A stretch of 53,087 nucleotides of DNA, taken from assembly GCA_947488765.1 (NCBI GenBank), contig CANLAE010000014.1, forward strand, positions 1-53,087. Direction: 5' to 3'. The translations under genes were made by a program, and so were the position numbers. Below are positions 46,595 through 53,087 of the stretch, one piece after another (positions within the stretch are counted from its first letter, which is position 1; the number at the start of each line of letters is the position of its first letter). Under the pieces are notes generated by a model. The model was not told the origin of the DNA and ran no database searches. It saw only the letters and a program-made list of their open reading frames with translations. The stretch is from Chitinophagaceae bacterium (lineage in GTDB: Bacteria > Bacteroidota > Bacteroidia > Chitinophagales > Chitinophagaceae).

Positions 46595-47647
46595 CTAAAA
46601 CACAAACTTCACACAACGCAATTTTTCTGCACCTGCATATCTGATATTTAATTTTGAATGATAGCTTACTGCTAATTCAAAGCCTCCTTGTGATTGTGAT
46701 GCAGTTTTAAGCTGCGAGGTATTTACATCATAACTCATGCCTAAACTAAATTTATACAAATCCAATTTTACAATTGGAATGAAGGCATCTTTCCAACGAT
46801 AAAACCCTCCAAAATAAAGTGTTAATTTATCATCAGAATCGTAGTATTCAGCCAAATCAATTCCATATAAAATTCCACCAATTGCTTGTTGGTTTTTTGC
46901 TTGTGAATAATAGTCAGCAAAAAATACCAACCTGTTATTTTCACCTGTAGGGGTTGTTAATCCTGTGTTTATTGTAAATTTATTACTCAATGTAGTGCTT
47001 TCATTATTGGTGTAAAATCCAACTTTAGGTTGGTTAACATGGAACATTGAGGCGCCAACATAAAAACTTGCGCTCTCACCAAAACTCATGCTATAACTTA
47101 AGCCTGCAGATAAATCCCAATAATTTACTGACGTTCTATCAAAAACTTGCATTGTAGGATTATTTGCATTAAAGGACCCATTTACAAATTGATCATCTAA
47201 CTGCAATTTACTTGCATCAAACTGACTACTTACATTACCTGCCATAAAAGCCATGGACAAGTAACTATCATAATCTTGATTTAAAGATTTATGAAAATTA
47301 ATAACAGGTAATAATTGTGTGCGCTTTAATTTAATATCCCCCGCAACATCATTGGTCATTTGAAGTCCTAAGGTTAAATAATCATCTGCATTTCCTATGG
47401 AGAATTTAGTCTCAATGCTTGCTCCATTTGTTTGATAGGGAATTGTAACACTTTGCCATTGATTTCTGAAAATACCAGATACCCGGATGTCACCATCAAA
47501 TACACCTGCTAAAGCAGGGTTGCGTAATAAAGGTTTTTCATAAAACTGAGAAAACGAAAAATCTTGTGCAAATAATTGACTGGTTACTAAAACCATCGTT
47601 GCAAAAAATATTTTGGATAATAACATAAATGAAATTTTATTCTTCAT
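46595..47647 (-). CDS. PorP/SprF family outer-membrane protein (type IX secretion)
   Basis: 350 residues with a signal peptide (MLLSKIFFATMVLVTSQLFA). The mature N-terminus shows the family signature FSQFYEKPLLRNPALAGVF and GIFRNQWQSVTIPYQT, followed by beta-barrel strands and terminal ELAVSYHSKLNIRYAGAEKL. Such proteins anchor or assist a partner substrate of the type IX system; SprF does this for the adhesin SprB. The gene is 11 bases downstream of the giant PKD protein, the usual partner arrangement. Confidence 0.92.
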   Translation of the reverse strand: MKNKISFMLLSKIFFATMVLVTSQLFAQDFSFSQFYEKPLLRNPALAGVFDGDIRVSGIFRNQWQSVTIPYQTNGASIETKFSIGNADDYLTLGLQMTNDVAGDIKLKRTQLLPVINFHKSLNQDYDSYLSMAFMAGNVSSQFDASKLQLDDQFVNGSFNANNPTMQVFDRTSVNYWDLSAGLSYSMSFGESASFYVGASMFHVNQPKVGFYTNNESTTLSNKFTINTGLTTPTGENNRLVFFADYYSQAKNQQAIGGILYGIDLAEYYDSDDKLTLYFGGFYRWKDAFIPIVKLDLYKFSLGMSYDVNTSQLKTASQSQGGFELAVSYHSKLNIRYAGAEKLRCVKFVF

Positions 47648-47658
47648 TTCATAAAAAT

Positions 47659-50600
47659 TTATTTGATGATTGACACATTTCCTTTGTATGTATAACTGAT
47701 ATCATTTTCACAAGTCACATCACAAGTATATACATAAACATCAGGCAGCGCAGGCTTTCCATTGAAAGTGCCATCCCAACCTGAGTTGATATCATTTGGT
47801 ATAAAATTATTTTTCTCAAAAACTACCTGACCCCATCTGTTGAATATTCTAAAGTTTTTCACCAATTTAATTCCAGTTCCTCTTACCATCAAAACATCAT
47901 TAATACCATCTCCATCTGGTGTAAATCCATTCGGAATAAATACCTGTGTATTCTCACAAAAAACTTTGATGCAAATAGTATCACTAGCACTGCAATGGTA
48001 TTGGTTTGTTGCAACAACAGAATAACAAATTGCTTTTTTAGCTACAGCAATTGGTTGTGGGCAAGTTGTACAATTTAAATCAGTAGCCGGAGACCATAAC
48101 CACTTGGTAATAGGTCCATTTGTTATTGTACTCATTAGTGGAAATTGTGTACCTGTTGTTAATGTTTTGTCGTTACCTAAATTAACTGTTGGATATTGTC
48201 CAACTGCAACAGTAACATATCCGGTATCTTGAAAACAATTGTGATTATCAAATCCAATAACCTGATACTTTGTTGTGGCAATCGGTGTGGCTATTGGTGT
48301 AGCTGAGGTAACTTGATTTAATGTTAATGCTGGAGACCATAAATAGGTTGTTGCACCACTTGCACTTAATTGGGTACTACCACCATTACAAATAGTGTCA
48401 CTAGCAGAAACCGTTAACCGAATTGGTTGTGCAACAGAAATTTTTACAGTGTCTTTATTACTGCAACCAAAAGTGTTTGTGCCAGTAACTACATATTGAG
48501 TTGTTGTTAATGGCGAAGCAACTGGATTAGGACATGCAATACAACTTAGTGAACCATTTATCGGACTCCAAATATAAGTACTAGCTCCAGTGGCATTCAA
48601 TTGTAAGGATTGACTTTTACAAATTAATTGGTCTGTGGTTGCTATTACATTTGGTGTTGGATTTATTACAATAGTATGTTTTGTAGTATCAGTACAACCA
48701 TATATTGTAGCAGAAATTAAAGTTGCAGTGTAAGTCCCTGTCTGTATATATACATTGCTTGAACTATACCCACTCGATGTAAATCCATTAGAAAAGATCC
48801 AGTTCACAATTGTTACACTATCTACTGAATTAATTTGCCCCATATAGTTTACGATGTTATCGGTACAGCTTTGCAATGGTGCAGCAATTACATTAACAGG
48901 TTTGTTGTTTACTTTAATATATACAAACTTAGTAGTAGTATCACTACACCCAGAAGTTGCTGTAACAATCAATTGAATGGTGTAAGTATTGCTAGTAGAA
49001 TAAGCGTGTTGTGGATTTTGAAGGTTGCTAGTTGTTCCATCTCCAAAATTCCATTGCCAATTTGCAATTGGAAGAAAGTGTCGGGAGGTATCTGTAAATT
49101 GAACATTTGTACTACCACAATTCTGTTGACTTGAAAATTTATATCCAGCTTTAATTTCATCAATCTTGATAGTATCTAAACCATTTAATGAGATTGTGCA
49201 ATTACTATTAATATTAGAATACAATGTTGCTGTTGGAACATAATAACCGGGTTGATTATAAGTATGATAAATCACAGTTCCCACTGTTGTTGCAAAACTA
49301 CCATCTCCAAAATTCCAGCGAATACTATCAGTGCCCGATACAATAGCTGAGAATTTTACTGGGTTTGACTTACAAATATTTCCATGATCATACACCATAG
49401 TTCCAACCGGACCTCTTACAACAATATTTTTAGTGTACTCATAACTACACCCGCCAGGATGTTTGGCTACCATTTTTACATTATACGTTCCTACTTGTGT
49501 AAAAGTGTGAGTAACCACATTACCTGTATCTGTAACACCCGGTGCAAAAGTCCAAACCGTTAAAGATGAAGGAAGACTGTTGTTGGTAAATGTTACCGTG
49601 AATGGAACACAATTACTTACAGAATCACTAACCGAAAAATAACCCGGTAATTTAGAAACGATGGTAATTGATTTACTAATACTATCTGCACAAGACAAAC
49701 CACTATTGTATTGCCTAATTGCTTTCAATTGTACATTGTAAATACCAGCGGCAGCATATGCATGAACAGGATTTGTAACTGAGGAGGTATATCCATCTTT
49801 AAAATTCCACAATAAACTTGTTGTTGTATCACTTTGATTCGTGAATCGTATCGTGTCTCCAATGCAAGCTGTAATTGGGTTTGCGGCAAAATTGACAGAA
49901 GGTGGATTGAATACTTGAATTAATTCTGTACTCGTGGTATCAGAACAGCCATTACTTGCAAACAACGATACAGCAAATGTTCCAGCTTGTAAAAAAGTAT
50001 GGGTAATGGTATCAGTATTTTTGATGGTATTTAAAGTATTACCATCACCAAAATTCCATTGAAAATTAGTGGCACCGCTTGATGCATTAATAAACTTAAC
50101 TGTATGTGGTTTACATCCTTGCTTTTCATTACCATTTACAGCAAAATCTAAATGAACTGTATTAGGAGATACAACAATATTGTATAGCGATGTGTCATTG
50201 CCACACGAATTAATGGCAATTAATTTCACCCTAAAGGTATCCTGTACAGCAGAGTTAAATGTATGTGTTACTTGCTGAGGTGAAGCAATCGACAATACAG
50301 TACCATCATCAAAATTCCAGATATAATTTACTCCTAAGCCTTTCGATAAATTTGTAAACGTAACAGTTAATGGGGAACAGCCTGTTGTTTTACTAGGTGT
50401 AAATATCGATTTTGGTTTTGATTTTACAGTAATCGATTTTGTTTTAATCACCGATTCGCATTTACTGGTTGCTGTAAGTTTTACAAAATAAGTTGTATCG
50501 CCAAAGTTTGGATTACTTTGAAATGTAACATTATTGGGCTGTGCTAAAATAGAAGTTTGATTGTTCCCAAAATCCCAAGCATAAGTAAAGAATCCTATGT

Positions 50601-53087
50601 TGGGTGTATTGTTTGTAAAGCCTACGGTAAGCGGTCCACAGCCAACACTATCACTCATGGTAAATGCTGTAAGTACAGGCGGAATCGTAAAGAATTTGTG
50701 TTGCAAACTATCATTCTTACAGCCATACAAACTGACAGCTACCATTTTAATAGTAACACTATCTCCTGCATTGTTCAATGTATAACCTGGATTTATTGTT
50801 GCACTATTTCCATAAAAAACATTATTGGCATACCAACTATAACTACTATTTGTTATTGTATTTATTACAGGACTTACTACTGTATTGTTGATATTAAAAG
50901 GCTTACAAGCAGTATCTTTTGTTATTACCCATTGCGCTATTGCGTTAGGACGTACAATTATTTGATATGGCAAACTATACAAACCTTGATTCCCGTTGCA
51001 CAAAGCACTTGTAACAAAACGACGATAATAAGTTGTAGTGGTTAAAACTGGCGCTGTATAATCTTTTTGTGTTGCCACTCCGGTAGCATTTGTCCATGGC
51101 CCGGTAGCACTTGGCCCTGTTTGCCATAGATATGTATAATTACCATCTGCTCCGGTTGGCAAACTTCCGGTTAAAACACCGGGGCTTGTATTAATACATG
51201 TTTGAATATTTCCATTGATAGTATTATTACTCAGAGGAGGCTGAACATAAATTGTTTTTTCTAAACTTACATCACTACAAGGTGTTGCATTAACTAGTCT
51301 TCTAATTTTTATTGTAGTAGTAGCTACAAATGAATAATTAATTAATAAAGCTCCAGGAATATTATCCCATGAGGAGCCATTAAATATTTGCCACTGGTAA
51401 AAATAAGGTGCACTACCTCCAATTGGAAGATTACCTGTGACATTTACCGTTACTCCATTACATACCGTAATTGTTGCTGTATCAATAGTATTGGTTAATG
51501 GTAAATAATTTTTGATGATTACAGTGTCTCTTGTATTAGGACAAATATTATTACTGAGTGTCCAGATTAATTGGTAATTATTATTTGAAACAAGATTGCT
51601 AATAAATGTATTTGGACTTGATGCAGAATTTATCGTTGCTATTGGACTAGTCGCCGCTAAACTCCATAAACCAGTTTCATTAGTGCCCGGTACATTAGCA
51701 TTCAGTTGATAACTTGTTGCACCACACAAAGAAATATCAACACCAGCATTTGCAGGGGTTACAGGAGGAAATATGGTAATTTTTGTTGCATTACTAAATA
51801 CCGTATCACAAACGCCACTCTTCACTGCTGCCCTAAACCAAGTTGTTACAATAAGATTGGTATAGGTGTATGTTTGAGCACTACTTAATGGTATAATAGA
51901 GAAATTAATTCCATCGGTAGATGATTGCCAAAACGGTGAACCAATATTACCAGCCAATACGATTGTACCTGAATTAGAACCTTTACACACGGTATCTACA
52001 CCACTAGTTACACCAGGTGATGATGGTGGCGCAACATTGATTAGAATTTCTTTAAAAGCGGTATCTCCACTACAATGTATTTGGTCAGTAGATATAACTA
52101 CCAGTCGCACTTTAAAAGTATCCTGAACATTATTAAACGTAATTGAAGGATTATTCGTGGTAGAATTAGTCCAACTAGTTGCATTATAAGGAATCTTATA
52201 TTGCCAGTACTTTATATCACCAACCACAGCTGTTGATGGAATACTTATAGTTACTGGATTACCAGCACACACATTAGTAGCAGTAGTGGTTAAACTTTGT
52301 GAAATTACTGGTTTATCAACTATTGATAAATACAATGTATCTTTTGTGGAAGGACAATTTAAATCGTTGCTAATAGCCCATTGCAGCTGATACAAGCCAC
52401 TCTTACTATATGTAAAGGTTGTTGTATTAGCTTGATCATTTGCAAATATTCCATTACCTCCTGTTGGCTGGTTTATGATGGTCCACTTCCCTTTTTCATA
52501 AGGTCTTGATGAATTTAAATTGGCAGCTATATTTTGTATAGCATTTGCAGGTGGTGCAAAATTGCAGACAAATATTGTATCCGGTCCACTTACTAAAGCT
52601 TGCGTGATTTTTGGTCGAACCAAAACATTGGTACTTGCTGTATCTGACAAACAATTTCCACTATTAGCTTTTATTTGTAAAACATACAACCCAGACGTAA
52701 GTTCGCTTGCAGTGGAAATGACTGGATTTTGTGTATTACTGCTAAACCCATTAGGTCCGGTCCAAGAATAAGTTAATGAACTTGGAGCACCTGGGAAGTT
52801 GGTAACAGAAGTCAAATTAATTGTACTGCCAAAACACAATGGTGTATTACTGCTCAGTACTGGTTTTGCAGGTGTTGAATCTACAACTACTACTACATTA
52901 CCTGGTAACGACTTACAACTGTTCAATGTTGCTATTACACTGTATGTTCCACTATAGGCTGTTGTAGCATTTAATATAGTTGGATTCTGGGTAGTGCTGG
53001 TAAATCCTGAGCTCGCTGTTGTTGTCCAATTATAAGTAATGCTGCCTATACTTGTTGTACTCGCATTTAAGTTCAATGTAGTACCAC
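47659..53087 (-). CDS. giant PKD-repeat surface protein with T9SS type B sorting domain, 5' end outside window
   Basis: At least 1809 residues; the frame is open to the window edge, so the N-terminus lies beyond. From N to C: Ig-like repeats (SYSWTGPNGFSSNTQNP), several Cys-containing beta modules, about eight PKD domains (WNFGDG-type cores such as YAWDFGN, FQWNFGDG, IRWNFGDG, WQWNFGDG), three WSP modules (TYIWSPINGS, TYLWSPALTL, KWLWSPATDL) and a C-terminal gliding-motility-associated domain (IPNGFTPDGDGINDVLMV, FRIFNRWGQVVFE, YKGNVSI). Such proteins are secreted by type IX secretion and attached to the surface as adhesins. Its SprF-like partner follows directly. Confidence 0.93.
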   Translation of the reverse strand, partial: GTTLNLNASTTSIGSITYNWTTTASSGFTSTTQNPTILNATTAYSGTYSVIATLNSCKSLPGNVVVVVDSTPAKPVLSSNTPLCFGSTINLTSVTNFPGAPSSLTYSWTGPNGFSSNTQNPVISTASELTSGLYVLQIKANSGNCLSDTASTNVLVRPKITQALVSGPDTIFVCNFAPPANAIQNIAANLNSSRPYEKGKWTIINQPTGGNGIFANDQANTTTFTYSKSGLYQLQWAISNDLNCPSTKDTLYLSIVDKPVISQSLTTTATNVCAGNPVTISIPSTAVVGDIKYWQYKIPYNATSWTNSTTNNPSITFNNVQDTFKVRLVVISTDQIHCSGDTAFKEILINVAPPSSPGVTSGVDTVCKGSNSGTIVLAGNIGSPFWQSSTDGINFSIIPLSSAQTYTYTNLIVTTWFRAAVKSGVCDTVFSNATKITIFPPVTPANAGVDISLCGATSYQLNANVPGTNETGLWSLAATSPIATINSASSPNTFISNLVSNNNYQLIWTLSNNICPNTRDTVIIKNYLPLTNTIDTATITVCNGVTVNVTGNLPIGGSAPYFYQWQIFNGSSWDNIPGALLINYSFVATTTIKIRRLVNATPCSDVSLEKTIYVQPPLSNNTINGNIQTCINTSPGVLTGSLPTGADGNYTYLWQTGPSATGPWTNATGVATQKDYTAPVLTTTTYYRRFVTSALCNGNQGLYSLPYQIIVRPNAIAQWVITKDTACKPFNINNTVVSPVINTITNSSYSWYANNVFYGNSATINPGYTLNNAGDSVTIKMVAVSLYGCKNDSLQHKFFTIPPVLTAFTMSDSVGCGPLTVGFTNNTPNIGFFTYAWDFGNNQTSILAQPNNVTFQSNPNFGDTTYFVKLTATSKCESVIKTKSITVKSKPKSIFTPSKTTGCSPLTVTFTNLSKGLGVNYIWNFDDGTVLSIASPQQVTHTFNSAVQDTFRVKLIAINSCGNDTSLYNIVVSPNTVHLDFAVNGNEKQGCKPHTVKFINASSGATNFQWNFGDGNTLNTIKNTDTITHTFLQAGTFAVSLFASNGCSDTTSTELIQVFNPPSVNFAANPITACIGDTIRFTNQSDTTTSLLWNFKDGYTSSVTNPVHAYAAAGIYNVQLKAIRQYNSGLSCADSISKSITIVSKLPGYFSVSDSVSNCVPFTVTFTNNSLPSSLTVWTFAPGVTDTGNVVTHTFTQVGTYNVKMVAKHPGGCSYEYTKNIVVRGPVGTMVYDHGNICKSNPVKFSAIVSGTDSIRWNFGDGSFATTVGTVIYHTYNQPGYYVPTATLYSNINSNCTISLNGLDTIKIDEIKAGYKFSSQQNCGSTNVQFTDTSRHFLPIANWQWNFGDGTTSNLQNPQHAYSTSNTYTIQLIVTATSGCSDTTTKFVYIKVNNKPVNVIAAPLQSCTDNIVNYMGQINSVDSVTIVNWIFSNGFTSSGYSSSNVYIQTGTYTATLISATIYGCTDTTKHTIVINPTPNVIATTDQLICKSQSLQLNATGASTYIWSPINGSLSCIACPNPVASPLTTTQYVVTGTNTFGCSNKDTVKISVAQPIRLTVSASDTICNGGSTQLSASGATTYLWSPALTLNQVTSATPIATPIATTKYQVIGFDNHNCFQDTGYVTVAVGQYPTVNLGNDKTLTTGTQFPLMSTITNGPITKWLWSPATDLNCTTCPQPIAVAKKAICYSVVATNQYHCSASDTICIKVFCENTQVFIPNGFTPDGDGINDVLMVRGTGIKLVKNFRIFNRWGQVVFEKNNFIPNDINSGWDGTFNGKPALPDVYVYTCDVTCENDISYTYKGNVSIIK

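Overview
The window is about 53 kb of AT-rich chromosome from a Bacteroidota bacterium, most likely of the Chitinophagaceae or a close relative. The evidence is direct: a SprF/PorP-type outer-membrane protein beside a giant PKD-repeat protein with a gliding-motility/type IX secretion C-terminal domain, a long (307-residue) NusB, an RF2 gene with a programmed frameshift, a DUF1573 lipoprotein, and promoters of the Bacteroidota type (TAnnTTTG at -7). Both window edges cut a gene: an alpha-glucan phosphorylase-family gene on the left and the giant surface protein on the right.

Layout. 1-6.6 kb: phosphorylase-like enzyme, an orphan MlaE permease, a malic enzyme/phosphotransacetylase fusion, an M20 amidohydrolase and a SPOR-domain protein. 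6.6-10.3 kb: an operon of a eukaryote-type deoxyribose-phosphate aldolase, a complete aldehyde dehydrogenase and a catalytically empty aldehyde dehydrogenase; together the last two look like a split ALDH16. 10.5-16.4 kb: housekeeping genes (RlmK-like methyltransferase, coaE, yajC, DUF1573, nusB, groES, groEL). 16.6-23.1 kb: accessory stretch with a J-domain/KTSC protein, an HTH-like regulator coupled to an EamA transporter, a 69-residue orphan, then a compact four-gene cassette: two tandem proteins sharing an almost identical N-terminal domain but with unrelated C-termini, a uracil-DNA-glycosylase-fold-like protein, and a deoxyribonucleotidase. This cassette is the best candidate here for an undescribed system.

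23.2-34.8 kb: a GH109-like oxidoreductase/glycosidase facing an N-acetylhexosamine-kinase-like gene, prfB, tRNA-Leu(CAA), hscB, a saccharopine-dehydrogenase-like gene, trmN6, ogt, fusA, an FKBP lipoprotein and a DHH phosphoesterase. 35-43.9 kb: ndk, a CrtA-like monooxygenase, arginase, an SDR reductase, pfkA, pyk, a GH20 hexosaminidase and the RNase P RNA. 44.1-53.1 kb: a tandem universal-stress-protein/coiled-coil/RmuC-like nuclease fusion, a small repeat protein, and the SprF-like plus giant PKD adhesin pair.

The most unexpected non-coding signal is a 13-base GC-rich element, GTGCGACGCAACA (one copy shortened), found four times, always in the sense direction and always about 60-80 nt upstream of a start codon (aldehyde dehydrogenase, groEL, fusA, arginase). 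It may be a leader element or a dispersed mini-repeat.

The GH109-like gene, the HexNAc-kinase-like gene and the GH20 enzyme suggest use of N-acetylated amino sugars. DeoC plus the dehydrogenases would carry deoxyribose phosphate to acetate. All functional statements come from reading motifs by eye; no database search was run.
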